64,000 nucleotides of DNA from Drosophila pseudoobscura. Its lineage: Eukaryota; Arthropoda; Insecta; Diptera; Drosophilidae. The translations under genes were made by a program, and so were the position numbers. Location: assembly GCF_009870125.1 (NCBI RefSeq), contig NC_046679.1:27900001-27964000 (forward strand), in the 5' to 3' direction. The notes beneath the pieces were generated by a model. It was not told the origin of the DNA. It was given only the letters and a program-made list of their open reading frames with translations, and did no database searches. Positions 1 through 12,800 of the stretch are shown piece by piece (the first letter of the stretch is position 1; each line of letters opens with the position of its first letter).

Positions 1-407
1 AAGTGGCCTCATATTTGTGCAGATATTTAGAAGAAAGTAAACTGGAAAGATCTCTTTCATTCAGTTGGACTTGGACGCTCTGCGGGAGCGATCAACCAGC
101 CTATAAACTTTCCATCCAAACTATCTTTTGCAGAGACTCAATCCAGTATGAAAATTGGGCTATAAATTAACGCTTCGATCCCCGTTTGGAAAGTAACACT
201 GTTCGTTTATTTATTGGCAATTGCAACGCATCGACAACGGTCTTAGCCCAAAGTGCATTGAATTCCGTTGAGTATTTTAGCGCATTTTTGCGCGTTTTGA
301 TTCACCAACAAAAAGCAACGACGACAGAGACAAAGACAGCGACAGCGACAACGACAACGAGAACGACAACCAACCATCGACTGGCCATCGTCATCGCCGT
401 CAACACC
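1..407 (+). other. wtrw: 5' UTR and promoter region of the TRPA gene
   Basis: Upstream of the first in-frame ATG at 408. Positions 309-370 are rich in ACGACA/GACAGCGACA-type repeats, typical of a fly leader. No clear TATA box or initiator is visible, and the transcription start may lie outside the window. Confidence 0.4.
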
Positions 408-3400
408 ATGGAGAATCTTGGCTATAAGGAGGGCAGTACGAAACCCCGTCGCATGACACGTTCCATCAGTGTCGTTACCAAGACCGAAGTGGAACAGCCG
501 CTCAATGAGAATAATGCAAATAACCGGTAAGTGCCACCGATTCGAAAATAAAACGAAGTGGAAGCCAGCTTCTGCCTCTGTTGCAGTTTACACTGAAACT
601 TTACAGATCTTATATGTAAGACTCCCCCCGAGATAATAGCAATAATACAGAATATGAGAATGTGTTTGCCAAAACCCGAAAAACAAAGACACGGAAGCGT
701 TCTCATGATTTATGTGACAAATTGAATAAATGGCAATGGACCTACAATCAAAAATAAAGTAAAAAAGATCTTCTACCGAGAGAACAACAACCTTTTTTGT
801 AGGGATTGTTTCTGGAAAGTTTTCACGTGCAAAAATTACATTAGATTAAAATTTGAATTACTTCACAAGCCAGCAGTCGAGTTAATTATTACGAAATTGT
901 CATTGAACGGGAACAAAATTAAATACAATTACTATAATAATAAAATAAATAAAAACCAACCAAAGTGTAGGAGAAACCAATTTGTAAATCGGCTTTTCTT
1001 TACATATTTGGAACGTACAAGGTTAAAAGGTTAAAAGTTTCTCTTCAAAACCCCTTAAATACCATGGAATCAAGGCAAAACTGCCTATATATCTTATTTT
1101 TTCCTTTTTAAAACACTAAAAAGCAGCTTTAAAGATATCTCACAATATTAAAATTATATTTTGCTGGTTCTTTGTTAAATATTTTTCCATTTATTGCACA
1201 ATTTATCTTTGAAAAAATTCCCAATTTAAAGCGACACTATTTTAAATATCCTTTTACTAAAGAAAAGGGGAAAAAATAGGGTTTGAAACTATGGAGAACT
1301 TTTGGGAAACAAAATTCCATCAAACCATAGAGATCTTCAGAGCTGAATAGAACCATAACCATAAGACTTTTTGGTGATACGTTGCAGGGTTATTACCCCT
1401 AAAAATCTTTCATCGAAGCAAAGGATCTTCTAACAAAGAAAATACCCAAAACTTGAAAACTTTCCAAAGACCAACTCTCAAAAGCCAAAAAAGATTTCCA
1501 CACCCACTCGAAATCACAAATAATTTACAGATGATTTTTGGCCATCTCTCTCTCTCTCTCTCTGTGTGTGTGTGGAGCTCTCTCCTCTATATAGGGTTCT
1601 CTCTACGAGATCTCTCCGCGATTCTCTCTGTAGTTTACCTCTCTTTAAATCTCGATTGACGACTTAACCAACGGCTTATGGTTTTTCATCAAGCTCTCGG
1701 TCCGGTCAGTCGGCAGTCGGTTTTGGAACAACAATGCAGGCGGACGCGTTTGTGGCTTGACTGAAAATTTAAACGAAAAACCTAAAAAGCTAAAACGCGT
1801 TCGTAGTGATTATAAAACCAACAAAAACGACACACACACACACACACTCACACAAAAATTGAAAAATAGAAAAACTGTAGAATAGAAACAAGCAACAACA
1901 AAACGGAAGTGAAAAATTCGCGTTTTTTCACACAACATTTTTGCATTTTCCGCCCGTTAGAGATGAACACAATTGTATAATCACCACAAAAGGCTTCCAT
2001 TGTAAGCCACTTGTCCCGTTCCGTTCCATTCCGTTCGACTACAACCCCCTACCACCCCCTTTTCGATCCGATCCGATCCGGTCCGTAGTCCGTATGGCAT
2101 TCGGCGGTGCTTTGTCTCCCATGTATTTTGGAAATGAAATTAGAAATTGAAAATAGCTCATTGGCGAATTGGCATCATCCGTGGATATGGCTGCAAACGG
2201 TGTACGTATTTTAAATGTGAGCTAAAGAGAGAGAGAGTTAAGCTAAGTGATCAACAAAGAAAAGGCAGGGTATCCAGCCCTTACCCCCACTGTAAAAGCC
2301 ACCCAAAAGTTATACAACAAGTGCATGGACAAGGTCTAAAATTATGCAAAAAATAAAATACATATCAGCCATAAAGCGACTCAAGCTTTGGTCTTGGACT
2401 TCGCCAGAGATCACAGCCGGCACTCGGACAATCCATCAAAAAAAAAAAACAACAACAAAATATATCGCCAAAGTTGGCATAACTCTGAAAGCAAGAAAAA
2501 TAAAATAAAATAAAATAAAATTATTTAAAATTATGCATGCTCTCAACAAACAAAACAGAGTCTCGAACTCTAGTGCTCTCAGTGCCATTTACAAGCAATG
2601 AAAAACAGATTTACAATCTATTAAAAACAGAGATGAGACCCAGACAACTGCGACTTTATCTTATGCTCCAAGTTTTAATTCAAAGTGTATGAATCATTAA
2701 CCATTCGGAAACTAATGGTAGAACTGATAAAAACATATGTCTGTAAACAGTTGGAGAAGTTTTCTGAACAAAAGCAAACAATTCAGAGCTCTTAATGGAC
2801 TTTTAAGAGAAACAAAGCCGAGACAAAGACAAAATATGTCAAAGATCCTTAACAATTCGGTAACTAATGGTATAAATTTTTTGATATCAAAACAAAGAAA
2901 ATAGTGATTTTTATACCCGATACTCAAAATGAGTATTGGGGTATATTAGATTTGTGGTGAAAATGGATGTGTGTAACGTCCAGAAGGAGTCGTTTCCGAC
3001 CCTATAAAGTATATATATTCTTGATCAGCATCAATAGCCGAGTCGATTGAGCCCTGTCTGTCTGTCCGTCCGTCCGTCTGTCCGTCTGTCCGTCCGTCCG
3101 TCTGTCCGTCTGTCCGTCCCCTTCAGCGCCTAATGCTCAAAGACTATAAGAGCTAGAGCAACGATATTTTGGATCCAGACTTCTGTGATATGTCACTGGG
3201 CCAAAAATATTTCAAAACTTTGCCCCGCCCACTTCCGCCCCCACAAAGGGCGAAAATCTGTGGCATCCACAATTTTAAAGATACGAGAAAACTAAAAACG
3301 CAGAATCGTAGAAGATGACTATATCTTCTAGAGTGCAAAATCTGAACCAGATCGTATAATTATTACAGCCAGAATCACGAAAACAATTTCACTCTTTCTC

Positions 3401-6400
3401 GCTCTGTCTCACTCTAACACACAGGTTTCATGGTCGGTTTTGCCAATTGCAAAATATGAGTTCAAGGATCTCAGAACCTATAAAAGCCAGAGCAACCAAA
3501 TTTGGTATCCACACTCCTGTGATATCGGACCTTGACCGTTTCATGTCCAAATTTCGCCACACCCCCTTCCGCCCCCGCAAAGGACGAAAATCTGAGGCAA
3601 CCACAAATCTCAGAGACTATTAAGGCTAGAGTAACCAAATTTGGTACACACACTCTTTTAAAGTGTCACTATAAAACGTATATCTCAGAATTTCGCCCCA
3701 CCCCCATCCGCCCCCACAAATGACGAAAATCTGTTGCATCCACAATATTGCAGATTTGAGAAAACTAAAAACGCAGAATCATAGATAATGACCATATCTA
3801 TTAGATTGCTGAATCTGGATCAGATCAGATCATTTTTATAGCCAAAAGGAAATCAATTTGCAGTGGCTACGCAGCGCCCGACGTCACGCTCAGACTGATT
3901 TTCTGTCTCTCTCGCACACACTCTTTGTCGTGTCGCTTAATATTAGCGCCATCTGCCGGAGGAGAGCCATACTGACTTAGTATCGGGTATAACTGTAGAG
4001 TTGCGGTGTCCGCAGCAACTCACAACGTTCCCCCTCGTTTAATATGGAGAAATTCTTAAAAAAAAATGAAATTTTTTCTTATAGTAAAACGGCAAAATGG
4101 AAGAAAATGATTATTTTTAAGTGCGGAAAATTGAGTAATTAATGGTATAACTTTGATGATCTTTAAATGTGTTTCCAAATAGTAGCTTGGAAGGAAACGA
4201 ATTTTGCTCGTTTACCAAAGATATATTTATAGTTAGCCAAAGACATGTTTTGAATAAGTAAACTAATCTATACCTTAAAGTTCTTTCTACACCAAACCCC
4301 CCACTTGTTTCCACTAATGAGCTAAACGTGTGTCAAACCCGAGACTAATTAAATTTCTATGTTCCACCAATACAAAACTATCTTTCACTAATCATAGAAA
4401 AACATCTCTTCAACATAGCTTCAAATCGATTCCACCCAACCTGATGGTGCGATGGCGGAATAACAACACGGACGCCATGATCGAAGCCCAGTATCCGACA
4501 GCTGGAGAATTCGAATACATGGAGTGTGGACCGTCGCCGCCGGCGGAGAGTGCACCGTCAATGTACGACAGCTTCGAGGAGCCCACCAGCGAGCTGAGCG
4601 TTCAGATCTGCAATGATACGCTCCGGATTAGTCTCATCGATCAGATGAAGAGCGCCACCGGGCGAGTACGTTTATTCGAGGACATTGAGCAAGGCAATGT
4701 GGTGGCCGAGAGCACGAAGACGCACTTTGAGTCCGCCTCGAAATTGGAGAAGAATCTATGCTATTTGTGGGCCGCGTTCCTCAAGCGATGGGACCTCATC
4801 GAAGGCCTGATGGAGGTGGGAGCCGATCTGCACTTTTGCGATCAGAATGGCATCTCCTCCATGCATTTGGCGGCCTTCAGCGGATGCCTGGCAACGCTGG
4901 GATTGCTCGTCTCCAAGGGAATGAATGTGAATCTGCAGTCCAAGTGCTATACCCCACTGCATTGTGCTGCCTTTGGCAATGCCGCTGAGGCGGCCAAGTT
5001 CCTGATCAACAATGGGGCCGACATCACCAAGGACACCAATAAACCGAACTGCGAGGAGAGTCTCCTGCACTGCGCCGTGCGTTCGAATGCCCTCGAGTGT
5101 CTGCAGATCTTCATAAGCGAGGGAGCCGACGTGAACTCCCTGAAGCCGAATGGCACCAATGCTATCCATTTGGCCGCCGATCTGGGCAATATGCAGTGCC
5201 TCGAGGCCCTGCTCAATGCCCCCAATGCGGATGCGAATGTGAGGATCTGCATTCGAGAGAAGGAGTCGACGGCTCTGCATCTCGCTGCGGATGAGGGAAA
5301 CGTGGAGTGCGTGGACCTGCTGCTGGCCAAGGGCGCGGATGCCAAGTTAAAGAACCATCGAGGCTTTACGCCGCTCCATCTGGCCGCACGCACTTCGAGC
5401 CTGGAGTGCGTGGAGTCGCTGCTGAGGAACGGGAATGCCGATGCCAACGCCGAGGACTTTGATCATCGCACGCCGCTCCACGCGGCGGTGGGAAAGTCAG
5501 AGAATGCCTACGACATCATGGAGACGCTCATCCAGTGGGGTGCCAATGTCAATCACAAGGATATCTACGGCTTTACGGCTCTCCATTTGGCTGCGCTGGA
5601 TGGCCTCGTGCAGTGCGTGGAGATGCTGATATTCCATGGGGCAGATGTGACCACCAAATCGAAGAAGGGCACATCTGCACTCAACGTGATCACCAGGAAG
5701 ACACCCTCATCGGTGGCCATGATCCGACAGAAGTTGGATGCAGCCATCACGCTGCATCATTCACAGGTGAGTTGCGGAAGCACACCTTCATGCGGCAAGA
5801 TTACAAGTAATTTAATATGTGTGTTCCTCCCGTTTAGGATCCTGTCAATCGTGAGGTGGAACTGGAGCTGGACTTTCGCCAATTGCTGCAGCATTGTCAT
5901 CCCCGGGAGATTAGCTATCTGAACACCTTTGTCGACGAGGGCCAAAAGGAGATACTAGAGCATCCGCTCTGCTCCTCCTTTCTGTACATCAAATGGGGAA
6001 AAATACGAAAATACTACATTGGACGCCTGATCTTCTGCTTCAGCTTTGTGCTCTTCTTAACGCTCTACGTGCTGACGGCTCTTGCCCACAATTGCTACAA
6101 TGGCAGCAAGGATGACAATACGACCATTCAGGCCCAGGAACTATGCCAAAAGCAGTCTATCCTTGGGGATATGCTGCGCAACAATCCGTTTGTGATGGAA
6201 ATGCAATGGTGGGTCCTGGTGGCCATCACCATAGTGGAGATATTCCGAAAGGTTTATGGCATTACGGGCTACTCTTCGTTTCGACATTATGTGACACAAG
6301 TGGAGAACATAATGGAGTGGTTTGTGATCACCAGCGTTTTTGTCATCTCCTACATCTACACGAACAAGACGTACACCTTTCAGAATCACATTGGCGCCTT

Positions 6401-7346
6401 TGCTGTGCTGTTGGGTTGGACAAATCTCATGCTGATGATCGGACAGCTGCCAGTGTTCGATGTCTATGTGGCCATGTATACCAAGGTCCAGGGGGAGTTT
6501 GCCAAGCTCTTTATGGCCTACTCTTGCATGCTGATTGGCTTCACCATTAGCTTTTGTGTGATCTTTCCCTCCTCGTCGTCATTTGCCAATCCATTTATGG
6601 GCTTCATATCGGTGCTGGTCATGATGATTGGCGAACAGGATTTATCGCTGCTGATCAACGATCCGGATGGCAAAGATCCACCCTTTCTGCTGGAGGTCAG
6701 CGCGCAGATCACCTTTGTGCTGTTTCTACTCTTTGTCACCATAATCCTGATGAATCTTCTCGTGGGCATTGCAGTGCACGATATTCAGGGTCTCAAAAAG
6801 ACGGCTGGCCTCTCAAAGCTAGTGCGACAGACGAAGCTCATCAGCTACATCGAATCGGCGCTGTTCAATGGATATCTGCCAACTTGGTTGAGGAATCTCT
6901 TGCACTACACGGCCTTGGTATCCCCTCAGGCGTATCGCGTTGTCTTGTGTGTCAAACCGTTGAATCCAAGTGAGAAGCGCCTGCCCAGGGACATTCTAAT
7001 GAAGGCCTATGAGGTCGGAAAGATGCGTAAACAATTTGGACACACCATATCCTCGAAGAATCCGGCAGAGAACTATCTGTCCTACAAGAACAAGTACAAC
7101 AACAGCACGAGTAATGGCTGTGCCTCAACGGGCTATGTGCTGGCTGGCGATCCCGACCCAGATGCGGGACAATTCACAACGCTAACGACCAAAATCGATG
7201 AGAATGCCGATCGCATCGAGTTCCTCACGCAGGAGATACAGGAACTAAAGCAGGCCCTCATATCGCAGCAACAGCAGGCGAGCAAGGTGATCGATAAGCT
7301 GCTGATTGTCATTTCCAATCAGCAAAAGCAGAATCTGCGCAAATAG
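408..7346 (+). CDS. wtrw: TRPA-family ion channel, probably water witch; three coding exons
   Basis: Exons 408-526, 4419-5766 and 5838-7346 (stop TAG) join in frame to 991 residues. Exon 1 ends CCG|GTAAGT with two bases of a codon; exon 2 begins after ACATAG with the missing base, and both frames stay open, which supports the join. Residues about 160-475 are ankyrin repeats of the xTPLHLAA type. About 549-807 is the six-helix TRP membrane domain: S1 near 549-572, a pore region near 740-760 (MGFISVLVMMIGEQDL), and S6 near 780-807 (LMNLLVGIAVHDIQ). About 940-977 is a C-terminal coiled coil. This is a cation channel of the plasma membrane; in D. melanogaster the TRPA members are TrpA1, painless, pyrexia and water witch. 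I choose water witch from length and from neighbours typical of 84E; pyrexia is the main alternative. A shorter protein could start at the ATG at 4444. Confidence 0.82.
2912..4040. mobile_element. DINE-1/INE-1-type (mini-me) nonautonomous Helitron-like element
   Basis: A perfect 13-bp inverted repeat, TATACCCGATACT, lies at 2912-2924 and its complement at 3979-3991. Between them is a GTCY tetranucleotide microsatellite of about 16 units (3056-3119) and a body with internal repeats. After the second arm comes an imperfect hairpin at 4000-4019 (GTTGC/GCAAC stem). Subterminal inverted repeats, a GTCY core and a 3' stem-loop are the known hallmarks of the DINE-1 family. There is no coding capacity. 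The outer edges are not fixed, since such elements leave no target duplication; 4040 is an estimate. Confidence 0.8.
3180..3780. repeat. Internal direct repeats in the DINE-1-type element
   Basis: The phrase CCGCCCCCRCAAA followed by GACGAAAATCTG and a purine-rich stretch recurs near 3233, 3568 and 3708. It is each time preceded by a GAGCAAC or GAGTAACC block and CTCTGTGATAT-like sequence. The copies have diverged, which suggests an old internal amplification. Confidence 0.7.
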
Positions 7347-7773
7347 TTGCTAAAAGCATTTAGTAAAATGATAAATTATTCGATATATATATATAAACAT
7401 ATGTTTAGAATTGAAGATTTAGATGTTCCCTCCTATTGTGTAAGTGTTTTTGACCCCCCAGAAGATTGTTGATATTATCATAGAAGAAATTTTTGATATC
7501 TGTATACTATATACATATATATAGCCATATACCACACCATATTCTATACTATACCATACTATACTATATACTATTATATATATACAACACTATCTGTAAT
7601 CTAGAGTTTAGATACATTAGCGAAGGCGAGCAGTTTTGATGTGTGGCTGGTTCTAGGCTGTGTCTTTTGTTGTTTCGAAGAAGAATCGTTTAAATCATAA
7701 TTTATAATATTAATAAATACATATGCTATATCTATTGTTACAAAAAAAAGTCCCCATCCTTCCATCCACTCAC
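7347..7773. other. 3' UTR of the TRPA gene and junction with mRpS9
   Basis: AT-rich, with a run of ACTATACTATACC-like repeats (7500-7580). A polyadenylation signal AATAAA lies at 7712-7717, so the plus-strand transcript probably ends near 7735. That is only about 35 bases from the exon-5 splice donor of mRpS9 on the other strand. No coding sequence for the rest of mRpS9 is visible here on the minus strand. Confidence 0.6.
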
Positions 7774-8972
7774 CTGTTCCCTGCTGTTTTCGTCCTCAAA
7801 GTAGGAGACATCCTGGCCATTGATGCTGATCTTGCCAGTGCCGGGCATTCGTACGGTGACATCCGCACGGGCCGTCTTGCGCAGACACTCATAGGTAGTG
7901 ATGTACTGACGTCCCTGCTCGTCGATCTTTGGCTTTGGTACCTCCAGCTGCTTGGACTGGTCCATCAGGGGCTTTAGATAACGTTCAATAAACGCCTTGC
8001 TCTTGTAGGCGTATGGCGAGGCAATCAAACGATCCATTGAGTTGGAAAAGTTCGTGTATTCAATGTCCGCAATGCTCTCCACCAACTGCGTTTCCAGTTG
8101 ATCTTTGGGCAGAACCTGGAAACCAGCGATTTCTCTGGCAAATAACAAAAAATTCGTATGATAAAACGTTTATGTAATGAACTCGTGATACCTACAGCTT
8201 TTGGTTTTCATCAGGCTTTATGCCACGACGCAGCATGCGCTCCTCTAGTTCGTACAATTTGTTGGTTTCCTCCACAATTTCCTGGAATTTTACCAGATAA
8301 ATATGAATTCTAATTAAATTAACATCAAATCAAGTTAACTCACATGTAGAAGCTGAAAGAAATTGGGTTTTCCCGTGTAGAACATGCTATGAAACGGCCT
8401 GCCCGTCTCATCGAACTCTGCTGCCTTGCGGGCGGGAAAAACTTCCTCTGGTGTCTTCATGGCGGGCCTTGCTTTTGGATCGTACAAACCAGAGGGAAAC
8501 AAATACGATATGGCCTCCTGCAAAGCACATTTCGTCAGTTAAATACCATATCCGAAAGAGATCTACTTACATCGATGTCTTCCTGGGTAAAGGTCTCGGC
8601 ATCGGCACCCATCATATTGGCCAAGTGCCGCTTGCCGATTTGGAACTCCAGGTGCTGCGTTTTCATGAACTCGTCGTGCTCGGTGGCACGTTTCAGATAG
8701 GCCTTCATGGCTTTGCTGACCTTTTGCTTTTGAATAGCCGCCGGTGAGGCGTGGACCGTCACTTCTGTGGCATATGAAGCCTCCGCCACCTGAGAAGGTT
8801 ATGCAAACGTTTGGCATTATTGAAGCAACCGAATTGAGCACATAACAAGCTCTATATCTGCACTAGATCTACTTGCCGTCTGGCCTGCAGGCAGGGCCGT
8901 TGCCTTGCACGCATTTTGCAGCAGACTTCTGTTAGTTTTTACTAAATTTAAACCAAAAACACGGAGGGCCAT
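7774..8972 (-). CDS. mRpS9: Mitochondrial ribosomal protein S9 (uS9m), last exon(s) not in window
   Basis: Five exons, read right to left: 8877-8972, 8571-8789, 8344-8517, 8196-8281 and 7774-8134, giving 312 residues in an unbroken frame. The start [10 protein letters not shown] has a basic N-terminus fit for mitochondrial import; upstream in-frame ATGs also exist (9023 and 8984). The C-terminal part reaches the start of the uS9 fold ([20 protein letters not shown]) and then meets a good donor, CAG|GTGAGT, at 7773-7768. The conserved uS9 core and its basic tail, which bind small-subunit rRNA, are missing and would need roughly 80-100 more codons. Nothing matching is seen to the left within the window. 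Exon 1 uses a GC donor (GCAAGT, 8876-8871): only that join keeps the frame. Confidence 0.85.
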
Positions 8973-9013
8973 GGTTTTGGACATATGCACCGGTGTGGCC
9001 GCGGATTTATCGT

Positions 9014-9078
9014 TAAAGTACACCGTCCGACCCTCAGAAATATACCAAAATATACCATCTCATTTTAAAAATATACCG
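9014..9078 (-). promoter_or_regulatory. 65-bp promoter module upstream of mRpS9 (copy A)
   Basis: Contains three direct GGTATAT-type boxes when read on the gene strand, around a CTGAGGGTCGGAC core. It matches the block at 28389-28453 in 59 of 65 positions with no gap. Its gene-proximal edge lies 42 bases upstream of the mRpS9 ATG. The GGTATWTT boxes resemble Ohler core promoter motif 6 of housekeeping genes. Confidence 0.75.
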
Positions 9079-9868
9079 TAAATATACGACGAGCTCAAGT
9101 TCTATTTTACATATTCCTCGTTTTTGATATTCTTTGGAATATTCTCAGCTATATAGAACATTTAGTCATGCCATCATAATTTTATACGATTGATGAATCA
9201 ATTTTCTATTAACAGGTGTATTCTTAATACTTGCTTTTATTGGATTTATATTTACCGTTGAAAATGAAATTTAATAGATTGATGAAATCCTGACATGCAC
9301 GCCAGCCGCAAGAAAAAGACAAAAACAGCTGTTTGCTGCACAACGTGCACAGCGCGTAATTTAAAAAGAAAATGAACTTTATTTTAATATGATTATGACA
9401 AAAACGCATTTTATTTACCTTTGTCCTCCTTTACAAATGCATTTATTAACTAAATTTTAAACACACAACTTCAATGCTGATATTCTTCAAATATGGAAAA
9501 TTGAAACATACACACAAATGAAAAGGAACAGAAAAATGCAATGAATAACCTTTTTCAACAGCTAATTAGAATTATTTGTTTTGTTGATTTAACTATACGC
9601 TATATAATTAATTATAAATAATTGCCTAGGCTTAGCGTTGAGAAAATATGGTTCATCGATTGCATTATTTGGATGTAATGCAGCTACTAGAATTATGTTA
9701 TGTATCAATATTCTCTTCGCTTCTAATCTTCCTTTTACGTCTCCTTCTTCATCCTTATCGATCGTCATCATCATCATCATCCCTTGTTATATTTGGTCGC
9801 AGTAAAATTGTATATGTATGTATATAAAGCAATTATTTAATAATAATAATGCCCACCACACGCCGCGC
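9079..9868. other. Intergenic DNA between mRpS9 and the EMC1 3' end
   Basis: AT-rich with no open gene. An (ATC)n run lies near 9763-9780. It probably holds the EMC1 3' UTR; no clear motif beyond that. Confidence 0.5.
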
Positions 9869-12800
9869 CTATTTCCACGCCTGCTTGAGCAATTTACGCG
9901 ACGCTAAATGCTTAACAATCAACGAGCCCGATGTGAGAGCGACTAGCACTATGGAAATTAGTATATAGTCAAAGTCCTCCTTCAACAAATCGAACGTCTT
10001 CGAGGGCGCAACGCGAGTAACGAACAAATCTGCAACATAATTAAGCAATTTAGTCATCCAGAAGGACAATATATAGAGCAGTACGAACCTAAACCCGTGG
10101 CAACGACTAGACAGGTACTCTCCAGACCGCTGGGCGCAGTGTAAATGTTACGCAGGCGTGCCACCGTCTGGTTATAGTTAATATGGCTTTCCGTAGGCAA
10201 AGGCAACTCGGGTATATAGGGAATGGCCCCCTCTTCGCGTCCCTGGGTCGTGGAAGCAATGGGACGTCGAGGATCCAGCAAATGCCAAGGCATTTCAATA
10301 ATGGAACCACTGGCAGTGCCAATTAGCACATGCTTATTGGTAATTCCACGCTCTGTGATCGTCTCGCGGAGCGCTTCAACTATTGCGGGTATGATATAGG
10401 ACTGACGTTCAACCAGCGGCATTGGCGGCGCCGTCAGAGAGCTCCAAACGCTACTGTTTGCCTGCGCCTTACCCTCGTACAGTTCAATAGTGGCTGTAAA
10501 ATGGAATTTCGTATAAAATGTACATTAAAATATCCTGTTTAACTCACTAATCTCCGTGCGTCGCACTTTCTCATTGAAGTAAGAGTAAGCGAGCCAATTT
10601 TCCGAGTGCACAATGGACAATGGTGCGCGCACCTTGCGATGGGTCATCGAGAATATCACAGAGCCCGACACAACATCCACCAAATACAAGTTAAGCACGG
10701 CTAAAGGAATGATTAACATTATTATAGATTTTACTAAGCACTTGGCTTGCAGACCCAGCTTACATTTATGTGTGGCATCAGGGGCCTGGGTAACGAAGGC
10801 CACTAAATTGGGATTGATATATTTGTAAAGCACAGAACGATCGCCCAGCACACGGCCCTGGGAGTGGACATGCTCAATGGGATTCTTGCCGGCAACAGCA
10901 ATGATTTGCTGCTCGGAATGATGTCCGCCCAAACGGGCATTCCAAATGTGTGTGCACGACAGTTTCTGTGGAGGAAAACCATTCAATTAGTGGGTTTTTC
11001 TACGGTTTGAAGTTTCAGTACTCACTCCACCCGCATATTTTACAAAGTATCCCTCGAGTTGAGCGCTCTTCACATCAGCGGTATAGAGATACATTCCATC
11101 GGCCTGCAAACGATATTCTTAGAGGGTCAAAGGTCGCTTTTTGGATTAGATATTCACTCATTTACCAATGGTGTGGCATGCTGGGGATATACATGCACCT
11201 GATTTGAAGCATCGAATATCAGTATGCCCTTGACAAAGTCTTTTTCCGTCTCGGCCAGCAATGAAAGCTGTTTGATCTTAAAGTCTAGGTGCAGTAGTCC
11301 GCCCTCTGTGGCCTGTCCCGTGATGGGATTGAAGCGATACAGCACACCATTTCCATTGATCTGTAAATAAATGAGGATTTATAATTATTAAGAGTTCCTA
11401 TTAAAAGATTTTCATGCCAGTCTTACAGAATTCTTGGCCACAATGGCGCACAGGGGCTGCAGTGGAAAGTGTTTGGAGGTGCGCTGTACAATTAAATGCA
11501 TTTGCTCGGCATTGTCGAAAGCATTTACTTTCGGTAGATACAGCTGCCAGTGATGTTTGCCCGAGATGTTGTCGATGCCAAATATCTTTCCACTGCGTGT
11601 GAGCAGCACGAGTATCTTGTGGAGGCCAAAGGAGTCGCGAACCAAACCCGCCCGCTGTGTGTCCGTAGGCGGTGGCCCCAGACCGATGACATGAAGGAAT
11701 AGGCTTCTGATTTGAACTGCCTGCGTGCTAATGCGACGCAAAAAGGCACTGGCAATGTCTCCTAAATAAGAAAAAAGTCATCAATTTAGATTAAATGTCG
11801 TAAAGATTATTTAGAAATAAACACTTTTGGCATATCTTACTGTCAAAACTTGTGGAATCCACTTTTGGGAAGCAATTTTTAGGGGTAAATATTAAATAAA
11901 CTAATTCCTAGCATTAAGCAATGGTATCTTACCGGCTTTGCCCTTCATTTCGCTCTCCAAAGTGCCCTCTGTGTCGGCCAGGGGCAGGTCCATGAACTGC
12001 GAATCAATTACATTGGCCAGAGACTCTTCGCGCGACCAACGCACTTTTCCCTGCTGCACGGCCACAATGGACTCCGAGCTGGTGCTGAACACAAACATAC
12101 AACTCTTGCCATCGCCAGAGCGCTTCAGCTTGCAATCAAAGCTGTTTAACGTAGGTATTCCAAAGTGCTCGGGGAACTGTAGAGTCTGCTGCAGCTCAGA
12201 AACGGGCGAGCAATTATCCAAGTACGCAGCATTGATTTTGAGATTCTAAACGACAGAATTTAAATATTATCGATTATGGATCATTGAGTTAAACAAGACA
12301 CCTACTCCTGATGTGAGATCCGCAGATACCACAATTTTGCGATAGTTAAAGCTGCCCACAGCATAGCTGGAGCCTTGGAGAGCACCGCACACGGCCTGAT
12401 CCTTATTAACGCTCACGAGTTTGCCATCAACAATTACAACGCCATTGAGGCCCTGTTGGGGAAAATGAAATTACAAGATAATTCTTTGCTACTTCTTCTA
12501 CTATTTGTGGTCCTGGGCTTACCTCCACTGCCTCAATTTTTCCCTGAGGCTCACTTTCCAGCGCAGTTCTTATCACTTGCGTGCTCTTCGACACCAAATC
12601 CAAGCTGATCAGCTGCTTGCTGTCCACACAAACGTAGAAGGTACCGCTGAGGGTACAGCTTTCTCTAGTGATCCAGGAGGCCATGATCTTGCTGGTGCTG
12701 CCAGTGCTGTGGCCAGAGCTGGCAAAGTAAGCGGTGACCTCGAGGTGGCTTCGCCAAGCCGGAACAATGTGATAGAGAATAGAATTGCTATAGAACCAGA

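Larger units (their letters stand above)
527..4418 (+). other. wtrw: Long first intron of the TRPA gene
   Basis: The intron runs from GTAAGT at 527 to ACATAG at 4418. It holds a DINE-1-type repeat (2912-about 4040), a (TC)9/(TG)n tract at 1545-1574, a CA run near 1831-1847, TTCCG and GATCC repeats near 2014-2085, and an AAAAT run near 2495-2520. At 1706-1711 lies TCAGTC, an initiator consensus, followed by leader-like A-rich sequence. This could be a second promoter feeding the ATG at 4444, but no TATA box or correctly spaced DPE supports it. Confidence 0.6.

Noticed and set aside
1706-1746. Initiator plus downstream promoter element in the TRPA intron
   Set aside because: TCAGTC is there, but the GGACG that could serve as a DPE is several bases too far downstream for the strict Inr-DPE spacing; kept only as a weak possibility.
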